This document shows positions 51,732 to 61,900 of a stretch of 64,000 bases of DNA, one piece after another. The number at the start of each line of letters is the position of its first letter. Position 1 is the first letter of the stretch. A program made the translations under genes and the position numbers. Under the pieces are notes generated by a model, which saw only the letters and a program-made list of their open reading frames with translations, was not told the origin of the DNA and did not search any database. The stretch comes from Aureispira sp. CCB-QB1 (GTDB taxonomy: Bacteria > Bacteroidota > Bacteroidia > Chitinophagales > Saprospiraceae): the NCBI RefSeq assembly GCF_000724545.1, contig NZ_JHBV01000013.1:1-64000 (forward strand). Reading direction: 5' to 3'.

Positions 51732-53165
51732 CTAAGGCTTATCCCACCAAACTTTGATGTTGTACGTGTCGCCACCAATTCGACTGACAGCAGCATTGTA
51801 ATTATTCGGGTTGACGGCCTTTTCTGTATCAGGATAACGATAACGTACAGGAACCATATCATTATTGACATTGTCAACTGCTTGTTTCAAAACAGGAAAA
51901 CCTGTACGGCGATAATTAAACCAACCTTCGTAACCAACTAGCATAGAAGCCAACCACTTTTGAGTGATGATTTTGCTCAAAGAGCCATCCCAAGCGACTT
52001 CAGATTGTACTAAATAGTTTGAAGGCATCGTAGTGTTATAATAATCAAAAGAAGCTTGAATGCCATTCTCATAATACATTTGAGCAGAGCCACCAATCAA
52101 TCCCCTTTGAGCAGCTTCGGCTAAGGCAAATTGCAATTCGCTATATAGCATAAGCACGGCATTGACACCAGCTGGTTGGTCTCTAAAAATAGCTCCTAAA
52201 GTGGATACATCGGCTAAGTCGTATTGTCCAATACTGGCAGGACCTAAACCATTAGGAATGCTTTTGTAGACAGGCATTCCCATACCGACACTAGCACTAG
52301 TTGGCTTAAACCAAACTTGCAAACGAGGATCATTTAAGTTGGTGAGCACAGAATCAATCATACTCGACATACGCACACCGCTGTAATCCCCCTCTCTGAT
52401 GGTATGCACAAACCATTGACTTGGAGCCGTTGCTAAGTAAGGAACCAAGCTATTATCCATATTGCTTTGCATCAATAAATTGCTGCTAACAATGGTTTGT
52501 ATTTCAGACGCTACATTGATTTTATTAGATACTCGCAATAGATACCTAACTCGCAAGGAATTGGCAAAGCGAATCCATTGGTCGACATTGCCATTATAAA
52601 TAAGATCTCCTTTGATAGGCAAGTTGTTGCGACTACCATCTAAAATTGTTACTGCATCACGAAGCGTTTGCAAAATGCCTTCATTTCCCGTATAAATTTC
52701 TTCTTGCGTATCGTACTTAGGACTGAAGTTGTTATCAGAAGTCCCTTTTATAGCTTCAGAATAGGGAACATCTCCCCACAAGTCAGTTAACGTAGCAAAT
52801 AAAAAGGCACGCATGACCAAGGCAACTCCTTTGTAAGTTTGGTTGCCATTTTCGGCTAATGTTTCTAATGATTTGACATCATTAAGCAACAAGTAAGTTT
52901 TGTTCCACAATTCTGTATTGGTACGAATGTCATACCGATCAATTTCATTAAAATTGTGTTTTGCTGTTAACTGTGCTAAAAAGTTTCCTGCATTCCAAGC
53001 ATCTACCGCGTTGTTGTTGGCTGCATTCCAAAGAATATTAGATAGTAAAAATTGTGCATCTACTTGCTCAGGAGCATTAGGGTTGGTGTTTATCTTTTCG
53101 AATTCCTTAGAGCAGCTCCCAAAACTAAGGCAAGCCAAAAGGAGTATATATATTTTATAATTCAT
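51732..53165 (-). CDS. SusD/RagB-type outer-membrane lipoprotein
   Basis: A 477-residue lipoprotein (LACLSFGSCSKEFEKINTNPNAPE; lipobox at about residue 19) of the SusD-like_2 type: the INTNPN start, ATLTDLWGDVPYSEA and the YRYPDTEKAVNPNNYNAA end. It forms the lid of a SusC channel and binds the imported nutrient. It directly follows the SusC gene. No glycoside hydrolase or peptidase lies nearby, so the nutrient class is unknown; SusD-like_2 members include non-glycan importers. Confidence 0.93.
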   Translation of the reverse strand: MNYKIYILLLACLSFGSCSKEFEKINTNPNAPEQVDAQFLLSNILWNAANNNAVDAWNAGNFLAQLTAKHNFNEIDRYDIRTNTELWNKTYLLLNDVKSLETLAENGNQTYKGVALVMRAFLFATLTDLWGDVPYSEAIKGTSDNNFSPKYDTQEEIYTGNEGILQTLRDAVTILDGSRNNLPIKGDLIYNGNVDQWIRFANSLRVRYLLRVSNKINVASEIQTIVSSNLLMQSNMDNSLVPYLATAPSQWFVHTIREGDYSGVRMSSMIDSVLTNLNDPRLQVWFKPTSASVGMGMPVYKSIPNGLGPASIGQYDLADVSTLGAIFRDQPAGVNAVLMLYSELQFALAEAAQRGLIGGSAQMYYENGIQASFDYYNTTMPSNYLVQSEVAWDGSLSKIITQKWLASMLVGYEGWFNYRRTGFPVLKQAVDNVNNDMVPVRYRYPDTEKAVNPNNYNAAVSRIGGDTYNIKVWWDKP

Positions 53166-53223
53166 TGTTGTTATATAGTTTTTTCTGAAGGATTACTTAA
53201 ACCCTCCATCGTATTAGAACCGT

Positions 53224-56200
53224 TTATAAAGTCAAATTAATGCTGAAACCGAAACTTCGGCTAGATGGATAAGACATATCTTCTACTCCAAATGTAAAGT
53301 TGCGTCCTTGCATGGCAGCCAATTCTGGATCAAAATGCGGATTTTCTGTAACGACAGCTAGGTTTTTAGCAATGAAAGAAAATTTAATGCCTGTAAAGTG
53401 AATTTTCTGAACCAACTGTTGTGGCAAACTATAGCTCAAGCGAACTTCACGCAATTTTAAGTATGAAGCATCGTACAAAGCATTGGCTTCATTGTCTCTA
53501 TCGTAGAACTGATTGTAATAATCTTGGGCAGGAATAGCCGTTGTGTTGTCTACATAAACAGGTGTTTGATCGGTGCCTACATTAACAACACCTGTTCCAA
53601 CAATACCTGTTTCTCGACCTTCTAGGGTACTAGCTAAAGCTCCTGATGTACTAGCAATTGCCAACGTACGAGAAACAATAGTACCCCCTTGTCGCCAGTC
53701 AAATAAAACACCAAGACTGATGCCTTTCCAAGACAACTCTGTTCCAAAACCTAAGATAAAGTCAGGATTATAATTGCCCAATAGACGCAAATTAGGATCT
53801 TTGACGGGATTTCCATTCGCATCATACACGTGCTTGCCATCTACTTCCAATAAGCCTGTTCCGTACATGTCTCCAATTCTACCCCCTTCTGTAGCAATAT
53901 AAAATACGCTTCTATCAGAGCGATCATAAACACGAGCTGCTCCTGTGACATACTGTTCTACGCCTTCTGGCAATTCGATAACTGTACTTACATTTCTACT
54001 AAAATTAGCAAATAAGTTCCACTGAAAATCTTTTGTACGCACTGGTGTGGCGGTTAAGATAGCTTCCACGCCTGTACTTTGAATTTTACCACCATTCGCA
54101 ATTTTAGAAGTATAGCCACTTGCGGTAGAAGTGGGTAGTTCGATAATTTGGTTGGAACTAATGTTATTATAATAAGTAAAATCCAAACCTAAGCGACCTT
54201 GGAAAAATCGAAAATCTCCTCCAAATTCATAAGCCGTAGAACGTTCTGGTTGTAATTGGCTGTTGAGCAATGTGCTGGAGTTGGTGACGGTAGGATTAGA
54301 GCCATACAACTGCCCAAAAGCAAAGGTATTGTTTAGATTATAAGGATCGGTATCATTTCCAACACTAGCAACGCTTGCTCGTACTTTGATTAAACTAATT
54401 GCCTTTGGCATTTTAATCAAATCAGAAATAATAGCACTCAAGGAGAAAGCGTAATAGGCATAAGAATTATTGGCTGTTGGAAGTGTACTAGACCAATCGT
54501 TGCGAACTGTTACATCTAGAAAAATACTGCTTCTAAAGGCAATTTGACCTAAGGCATAAACACTCATAATTTGCTTTTGCTGGCGGTACTGAATATTGCT
54601 TAAAGGTACTCTAGAGTTGCCAAAATTATAAATACCAGGAACCGATAATTCCTTAGCCGAGGTACTCAAATAACTAAATTGCTGATTCATCAAATTGCCA
54701 CCCAACGCAACTGAAAATTGCCAATCGTCATTAATCGTTTTGTCATAACTCAACAAAAAGTCGGTATTTACTTCCGAGAAAGTAACTTCGTCCTCTCGAT
54801 AAGCACCATTGCGGAAACGTTGCGAACTGAAGGCACGTTGCGAAGTGCGTAAATCGTTGTAAAAATCAATGCCATTTCGCAAACGAATTTTTAACCCATC
54901 CATTAATTGATAAGCAACAGAGGTATTGTTGATAATGCGGTTCTTGTTAAAACCATTGCGATTTTCTAACATAGCCAAATAAGGATTGTCCATCCACGCA
55001 TAGTTATAATTAAATTGTGCTAATCCCTCTTGACCACGTTGCCAATAATCCTTTAGTGCCGCTACATCAACTTGTCTACCCATCCAAGTAAAGAGATACA
55101 TGATATTTTCAGAACCATACCCACTTGCAGGTCGATTGCTACTATTAGAATTGATAAAATTAATATAGGTTCTTGCTGATAACTTAGGCGTTAATTGATA
55201 GCCTCCACTAACGGCAAAACTGTGTCGCTTTAAGTCCGTGCCAGGAATAATTCCTTGGTTATCAATGTTGGTATAGGATATTCTAAAATAGCCCTTATCA
55301 TTAGCACCAGTTAAGGCAACATTATTGGTGAACGTTAGACCAGTTCTAAAAAAACTTCGAATATTATCTGGACGAGCGATCCAAGGGGTTGGCGTAATGG
55401 CATTGCCATTTCGACCAATAATATCACCACCACGAATGGCTTCCCCCGCTACGCTAGTAGAAGGACCATCAAACTGAGGTAATAGGCGACCATCTAAACG
55501 TGGTCCAAAGCTAACAATTTGTCCACCACCACTAGACGTACCATCGACATATTCAAAATTACCATTGGTTCCTTGACCGTATTCATTCTGATATTGTGGT
55601 AGGCGAAATAAAGACTCGGCAGTAAAACTACTGTTGATCGAAACGCCAATGCCTTTTTTTCCTTTTCCTGTTTTGGTGGTGATAACGACCACTCCATTGG
55701 CTGCTCTAGAACCATACAAGGCAGTCGCACTAGGTCCTTTTAGAATATTGATGGACTCAATATCGTCTGAACTAATTTCTCCCGCACCATTTCCATAATC
55801 AACTTCTTGAAAACCTGTTGCATCATTTTCGGTTTGGTTGGTAATCAATTCATTGCTGATAGGAACGCCATCAACGACAAATAAAGCTTGGTTTTGTCCT
55901 GAAAGAGACGATTGCCCTCGAATAAAAATATGAGACGAAGAACCGACACCAGATGAACCATTGGTAATTTGTACACCAGCGACACGTCCAGCCAAACTAT
56001 TGACAACATTTTCTTGGCGAACTTCTTGCAAAACAGCTCCATCAATTTCTTGTGTGGCATAGCCCAACGCTTTTTTCTCGCGTTCGATTCCTAGTGCTGT
56101 CACTACAATTTCTTTGAGGTTTTCGGTATCAAAACCTAAGGTTATTGTCAAAGGGCGGTTGCCTTCTGTTTTTACCTCTTTGGTAACCATTCCAATGTAG

Positions 56201-56421
56201 GATATGATTAAAGTGGCCGTATCTGTGCTGAGGGTTAGTTCAAATGCTCCTGTTTCGGAGGTGACGGTGTTGTTGTTGCTTGAGTTTTTTTCGTAAACCA
56301 AAGCTCCAATTAAAGGTTCTTGTGATTCTTGATCAATTACTTTGCCCTTGACAGTCTGTTGTGCTATACTGTTTAAAGAAAGTAATACCAATAGAAATCC
56401 CAGAAGAAATCCCTGTCTCAT
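53224..56421 (-). CDS. SusC/RagA-type TonB-linked outer-membrane protein
   Basis: About 1065 residues from the ATG at 56421, which gives signal peptide MRQGFLLGFLLVLLSLN; a start 14 codons upstream is less likely. The mature protein begins with a carboxypeptidase-regulatory-like beta-sandwich (GKVIDQESQEPLIGALV) and then the TonB plug (EIVVTALGIEREKKALGYA; GANGVVVITTK-like NGVVVITTKTGKGKKG) and a long beta-barrel. It forms the import channel with SusD encoded 58 bp downstream; energy comes from TonB. Confidence 0.95.
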   Translation of the reverse strand: MRQGFLLGFLLVLLSLNSIAQQTVKGKVIDQESQEPLIGALVYEKNSSNNNTVTSETGAFELTLSTDTATLIISYIGMVTKEVKTEGNRPLTITLGFDTENLKEIVVTALGIEREKKALGYATQEIDGAVLQEVRQENVVNSLAGRVAGVQITNGSSGVGSSSHIFIRGQSSLSGQNQALFVVDGVPISNELITNQTENDATGFQEVDYGNGAGEISSDDIESINILKGPSATALYGSRAANGVVVITTKTGKGKKGIGVSINSSFTAESLFRLPQYQNEYGQGTNGNFEYVDGTSSGGGQIVSFGPRLDGRLLPQFDGPSTSVAGEAIRGGDIIGRNGNAITPTPWIARPDNIRSFFRTGLTFTNNVALTGANDKGYFRISYTNIDNQGIIPGTDLKRHSFAVSGGYQLTPKLSARTYINFINSNSSNRPASGYGSENIMYLFTWMGRQVDVAALKDYWQRGQEGLAQFNYNYAWMDNPYLAMLENRNGFNKNRIINNTSVAYQLMDGLKIRLRNGIDFYNDLRTSQRAFSSQRFRNGAYREDEVTFSEVNTDFLLSYDKTINDDWQFSVALGGNLMNQQFSYLSTSAKELSVPGIYNFGNSRVPLSNIQYRQQKQIMSVYALGQIAFRSSIFLDVTVRNDWSSTLPTANNSYAYYAFSLSAIISDLIKMPKAISLIKVRASVASVGNDTDPYNLNNTFAFGQLYGSNPTVTNSSTLLNSQLQPERSTAYEFGGDFRFFQGRLGLDFTYYNNISSNQIIELPTSTASGYTSKIANGGKIQSTGVEAILTATPVRTKDFQWNLFANFSRNVSTVIELPEGVEQYVTGAARVYDRSDRSVFYIATEGGRIGDMYGTGLLEVDGKHVYDANGNPVKDPNLRLLGNYNPDFILGFGTELSWKGISLGVLFDWRQGGTIVSRTLAIASTSGALASTLEGRETGIVGTGVVNVGTDQTPVYVDNTTAIPAQDYYNQFYDRDNEANALYDASYLKLREVRLSYSLPQQLVQKIHFTGIKFSFIAKNLAVVTENPHFDPELAAMQGRNFTFGVEDMSYPSSRSFGFSINLTL

Positions 56422-56562
56422 AAACTTAATTTTTAGTAATAGTAATAGAATGGTAATAACCAAGTAGTTGGAGATGGTATACCAATACTTAGCATTAATT
56501 TTTTTTTCAGAAAGAGGGGGATCTATCTTATAACAATGAAAATGAAAGAGAATGTATGTCCG

Positions 56563-57258
56563 TTAGACATGGAAGGGCGGAGGACGATTGTAGTGATAGA
56601 TGTAATAATTGATAGTACCTTGTAAGCGATTCTGAAAACAGGGCAAGAAAGTATGAGAACTATTAATCAGTTGCTTTAATCGAAAATTAAAGTTATAGTT
56701 GGTACCTGATTTTAAGAACTGCATTAAGTCGTAAAACGAGTCAATGTCTTGTAGTTTTTGAGTCGAATAGATCGTTGCATCTCGATTCAAAAAATAGTTT
56801 TTTAGGTGCTCAAAGATAGCCTCCGATTCCCATTCAAGATTGGCAAATATAGTTTTGTCAAACTGCGCCCGATGAAAACCAATTAGGTAAACACCGCCAT
56901 CGTTTGAGGCACCTAATGTAGCTTGTGTCGTGCTAATTTGTTGTGCCGCATTTTGCAGCAATCTACTAGAGATATCTGGTGTGTCTGTTCCTATAACCAG
57001 TACTTGGTTAAAACCTGCTTGAAAAACAGTAGCAACAGAATTGCTTAAACGTTCTCCTAAGTTGTCCCCAACTTGTTGATTGGAGTTGATTTCAATAACT
57101 GAAAAGCTAGTTTGTTGAGCCGCACGACGAGTTTTTGCAATCAATTCTGCACATATCTTTTGGTTGGTTCCATAAGATAACCGATCTCCCGAAAGCTTGT
57201 GTTTGGCTTCGGCACCAGAGGTTCTGGTAAAGATGAGTATGGCAGTTTGTTGGTGCAT
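56563..57258 (-). CDS. DUF2064/TIGR04282-type glycosyltransferase-like protein
   Basis: A 231-residue protein matching the DUF2064 (TIGR04282) pattern: AILIFTRTSGAEAKHK, then LGERLSNSVATVF, VIGTDTPDIS, ASNDGGVYLIGF and the W-E-S-E region. The fold is that of nucleotide-sugar transferases with a DTP metal site; some members are linked to arsenosugar biosynthesis in other bacteria, but no partner genes are here. It is upstream of SusC on the same strand; co-transcription across 140 bp is uncertain. Confidence 0.78.
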   Translation of the reverse strand: MHQQTAILIFTRTSGAEAKHKLSGDRLSYGTNQKICAELIAKTRRAAQQTSFSVIEINSNQQVGDNLGERLSNSVATVFQAGFNQVLVIGTDTPDISSRLLQNAAQQISTTQATLGASNDGGVYLIGFHRAQFDKTIFANLEWESEAIFEHLKNYFLNRDATIYSTQKLQDIDSFYDLMQFLKSGTNYNFNFRLKQLINSSHTFLPCFQNRLQGTINYYIYHYNRPPPFHV

Positions 57259-57537
57259 AAATCTATTTCGTGTGAGCTAATTCACTCATTTGGGGACTTC
57301 TATCAATGTCTAAATGTATAGATTCATTTTCAAGAAAAAAAGATATTGAGAAATAAATGTTAAAAAAGGATGTTTTTATGACAGAGAGCTGGCATTTGAT
57401 TGAGCATAAGTTTTTTAGTGGCAAAGTGAGTAGAAAGTATTTGGAAGAATGGCTGTTTGTAAATAAAAATGTATTTTGAACCACTTTAATAATTTCTTAG
57501 TATACTACTTTATAATAACGAATTACTAAACAACAAT

Positions 57538-58281
57538 ATGAACCACGAGTTGTCCCCTGAAGATTTAGATCAAATCAAAGCACTTCTTTCCAGCAATCAA
57601 CTAGAAAATAATGAAATTGTCTTTTCTATTTTAGAAGGTTATGGTTTAATCCCAAGTGGAGTCCGAAACTTTTTTAACAATAGATATAAATATAAAATAG
57701 GAGAGCAGAAATTTCGATACCAAGGAGGCGAGAATATCCTAGACATTCGAGTAAAAAGGAATAATATTTACTTTTATTTGAACTTGAATGATTTGAAATT
57801 AAAAGAAATTCCAGCAGAAATTGGACTTATTCAAAATCTAAAAGAAATCAATTTAAGCCAAAATAACTTGACCAGTATCCCCGAAGAGTTGACGAATTTA
57901 AAATATGTCGAAAAATTAAGTATAGCGTATAATAAGAATATTCATACAGATTGTTTTCAAATTATTCAAAAATTCAGACAACTCAAAGTGCTGAATATAA
58001 GTGGGTGTAGTTTGACCTCATTTCCCGAAGAATTATTAGATATGAAGGGGCTAGAGGTGATTTATTTAGAATCTAATATGTTAACTACATTGCCGTCTGA
58101 AATTTCTCAATTAGAGAATTTATACTATTTGGATTTAAGCAGAAATTGCTTTTCAAAATTTCCCTATCAGTTGTATAATACCCCAAGTCTAGAGACACTA
58201 TTGATGGAATATAATCGATTCACACCAGCCCAAATCGTAGCTTTAAAAAGAAGCAAAAAGAAAATTAAAATTAAATTTTGA
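57538..58281 (+). CDS. cytoplasmic leucine-rich-repeat protein
   Basis: A 247-residue protein without signal peptide. The first 80 residues are a helical region (LSPEDLDQIKALLSSNQLENNE...). Then about seven LRRs of 23 residues follow (LKEIPAEIGLIQNLKEINLSQNNLTSIPEEL, quoted in short pieces), ending KKIKIKF. Similar N-terminal regions precede LRRs in other Saprospiraceae proteins, as far as I recall. It is a binding protein without visible catalytic part. Confidence 0.8.
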   Translation: MNHELSPEDLDQIKALLSSNQLENNEIVFSILEGYGLIPSGVRNFFNNRYKYKIGEQKFRYQGGENILDIRVKRNNIYFYLNLNDLKLKEIPAEIGLIQNLKEINLSQNNLTSIPEELTNLKYVEKLSIAYNKNIHTDCFQIIQKFRQLKVLNISGCSLTSFPEELLDMKGLEVIYLESNMLTTLPSEISQLENLYYLDLSRNCFSKFPYQLYNTPSLETLLMEYNRFTPAQIVALKRSKKKIKIKF

Positions 58282-58925
58282 TAGTTTTTGTTATGGTTAT
58301 TTTGTGTGTTTATATTGGAAGATATGTTGTGCAGAAGAGTTGTATAAAATGAGCCACATGGAAAATGAAAAATTATAACTTTTAACTGTACAGATTATAA
58401 AGTGAAGGTGCGTGAAATAAATTATTTGTTTTATGTATTTTAAATATTTTTAAATTGTATTTACTTGTTAGCTAGGTTGTTTTGTAGTGTTTTTTATTTA
58501 TTTAATTTGTTGTGTTTGTGAAGAGATAAGCTTGATTATCAAAAGTTAAAGACTAGACACAACTAAATAGTAAGAATGCGGATAAGTATTAATCCAAAAT
58601 GGCAAAAAAATAAATCACAATGGCAAGAATGTGCCCTTGTATTTGTCATAAAAAAATGTATATTGCAACTCGATTACAATATGTAGAACATTAAAATAGT
58701 AATATCTTTGTAAGATATACAATGCCTTCCCTCGAACATTCTAACTATATTAAAATCTTCTATGGTTAAATCGTAATATTCCCAATATTCCTTTTAATGT
58801 AAAACTCTTCCAAATTGCAATCCAAATTTATCTATTGCAAAAAAATTAAGGCATGAAAATGTCAAACCGCACATAATTTAAATTTAATAATATTAATTAT
58901 TTTATAAAATTGAATGCACGTAATT
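58282..58925. other. gene-free tract upstream of the giant surface protein
   Basis: AT-rich. A TATCTTTG at 58703-58710 matches the Bacteroidota -7 box and is also the left half of the palindrome TATCTTTGTAAGATA; no good -33 partner was found. A 24-codon ORF at 58620-58694 has no support. The giant-protein promoter must lie here, giving an unusually long 5' leader of about 200 nt if the -7 box is used. Confidence 0.45.
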
Positions 58926-61900
58926 ATGAAGAGAAAAATACACGCTTATCAGATAACCTTTATCCGATTATTACTAGTGGTATTGATTTCGTCCCATCTT
59001 CCTTTTAAAGCGGACAGTCAAACGACAATTTCAGGTGTAGTAAATAGCTATACCAATGTAACAAGTGTCAACGTAGCACCTTGTGAAAGCTCTATCACAG
59101 TAGGAGATGCTTCGTTATTTTCACCAGGAGACAAAGCACTTATTATTCAAATGAAAGGAGCAGATGTAGATTTAACCAATACGGCTGCATTTGGCTCTAT
59201 TACCAATTACAACAGTGCGGGGTTGTACGAGTTTTTTACAATTATTGATGTGAATGTAGGTGCCAATACAATTGTAACAGGTAGTTTTAACAATACTTAC
59301 GATCCTGCAGGGTTGGTTCAGTTAGTTAGAGTACCTAGTTATGATAATGTCACCATCAATGGAAACTTAACTGGTCAAGCATGGAATGGTACTACTGGAG
59401 GAGTGATTGCAGTATATGCGACCAATACGGTTGATTTGGCAGCAGATATTGATGCTTCTCAACTTGGTTTTAGAGGGATCACAACACCTAGTTCAGCATC
59501 CAACTGTTTGGCAACAGACTATTCTTTTAACAATACTAGCCCTGATGGGGCAGACAAAGGAGAAGGAATTGCTATTACAAATGCCAATTTTGCAAGAGGT
59601 CGAGGGGCATGGGCTAATGCTGGAGGAGGTGCCAATATCCACAATGCCGGTGGCGGTGGTGGTGGAAATGGCGGTGCTGGTGGTCGTGGTGGAGAGCAGT
59701 GGCAAGGCTGTGGAAATACCTTAGCTGCTGGACCTAACCAATTTGCAACAGGAGGTGTTGGTGGACACGCCATGCCTATAGGACCTTCTTTTAACCGTTT
59801 GTTTTTAGGTGGAACAGGAGGATCAGGAGATTCTAATAATGGTTTCGCTTCTAATAATACAGAAGGAGGAGGAATTGTAATTATTCGTGCTAGTCATTTA
59901 AATGGTAACGGTTTTACGATTAGAGCAATCGGAGGAACGGTTCCTGTTAGTGCCAATGGGGCAATTGACGGTGGTTCTGGTGGTGGCGCTGGAGGAAGTG
60001 TTTGTTTGGATTTGCAAACAATTGGAGCATCTGCTTTAACAGTAGATGTTCATGGTGGAGATGGTCAAGATATTGATTATCGTGGAGATGATGCACACGG
60101 TCCTGGTGGCGGTGGCGGTGGTGGTATTTTGTGGCATAACTTACCAACCTTGCCTGCCAATGTAGTGGTGGTTAATAATGGAGGAAGAGAAGGTCGTATG
60201 TTACAAGCTCCTAACGCTGGTACGCCTAATGGTGCTCTTGCTGGAGCCTCAGGAAGAGTAATTACTAGTTTAGTTTTACAAGAAATAGATGATAGAGACA
60301 ACGATGGTTTAAGTGCCAGTTGTGATATTGATGATGATAACGATGGTATTCCAGATGTTGTAGAAATTTGTGGTTTGGGAGCAACTGATTTTACTTGTGT
60401 AGGTGGAACAGATCCTGGATTAGATGATGACGGCGATGGTATTATTAATTACAGAGATCCTGATTATTGTGTTTTGAATGCTAATGGTGTGTGTGCCTCA
60501 ATGGACACCGATGGTGATGGCGTGCCCAACCATTTGGATTTAGATGCGGATAATGATGGTATAGCAGATATTATAGAAGCTGGCGGTGTTGATACTGATG
60601 GAGATGGAGTTATTGATAATGTTGTTGATCAAAGAATTCCAGGAGGATATTCAGAAAATAGTTGTAGTGCTACCCCTCTAACGATCACAAGTCCAACGAC
60701 AATACCAGGCGCAGATGATGGTACTTCAACAATACCCCTTCCTTTTCCTTTTGACTTTTTTGGGAATACTTTTAATGGCAATCTAACAGTCAATCTTAAT
60801 GGCTGGGTTAGCTTTGATGCAATAGCTCCAGGAAATACCTTTAATAATGTTACTTTTCCCAATGCTGCATATACCAATACTATTGCCATGAACTGGACTG
60901 ATATTGCTTCTCATAATGGGGGGATTGTACGTCATGGTACAAATGGAACTGCACCCAATCGTATTTTTATTCTAGAATATGTAAATGTGCCTTTCTTCTC
61001 TGGAACAGGAACAACAACAACACAATTGCAACTACACGAAGGAACAAATGAAATAAGAATTGTAACAACTAATTTTAATCCTTCTACAGGAACAAATACA
61101 ATGGGGCTAAACCAAAATGGTACAACAGCCTATACGATTACAGGAAGAAATAATGTAGCTTATACGATTACAACACCAGAATGCCGAGGGTTTACCTACA
61201 CTGTAGGAGCTATCCCAAATGGATTAGCGGATATTTATGACGCAAATCCGCTACCTATTTTCGATACAGATGGTGATGGCATTCCTAACTTCTTAGATTT
61301 AGATGCGGATAATGATGGCATTCCAGATATCGTAGAGGCAGGTGGAACAGATGCGAATGGCGATGGACGTGCCGATAATTACACAGACGAAGATAACGAT
61401 GGTTTTAACGATGTAGTAGATGGTGATGTAGGGAATAATGGTACAGCAGAAAATACATCTAATGCATTGGTACTAACAGGTGCCGATGGTAATAATGACG
61501 GTCTTCCTGATAGTTATCCAGCGAATGATACAGATGGTGATGGCATTTTAGATTATCTAGACTTAGATGCAGATAACGATGGCATTCCAGATGTAGTGGA
61601 AGCAGGAGGAACGGATGTAAATGGCGATGGACGTGCGGATAATTATGCTGATGCGGATGGAGATGGTTTTAACGATGTAGTAGATGGTGACCCAACGAAT
61701 GCATTGGCAGCAGGAACAGATACGAATGGAGCGAATACATCAGATGCACTGATAGTAACAGGTGCAGATACCAATGGTGACGGTGCTCCGAATAGCTATC
61801 CAGAAGGTGATACGGATGGAGATGGTGTTTTAGATTATCTAGACTTAGACGCAGATAACGATGGCATTCCAGATGTAGTGGAAGTAGGTGGAACGGATGT

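Noticed and set aside
50246-57258. Polysaccharide utilisation locus
   Set aside because: SusC, SusD and a symporter are present but there is no glycoside hydrolase, polysaccharide lyase or sulfatase in the window.
58620-58694. 24-codon ORF with CPCICHKK, as a further cysteine leader
   Set aside because: Only three Cys, no terminator after it, and the downstream gene is an unrelated surface protein.
59407-60301. Alternative frames, both strands, in the glycine-rich region
   Set aside because: Shadows of the GGT/GGA-rich coding frame of the giant protein.
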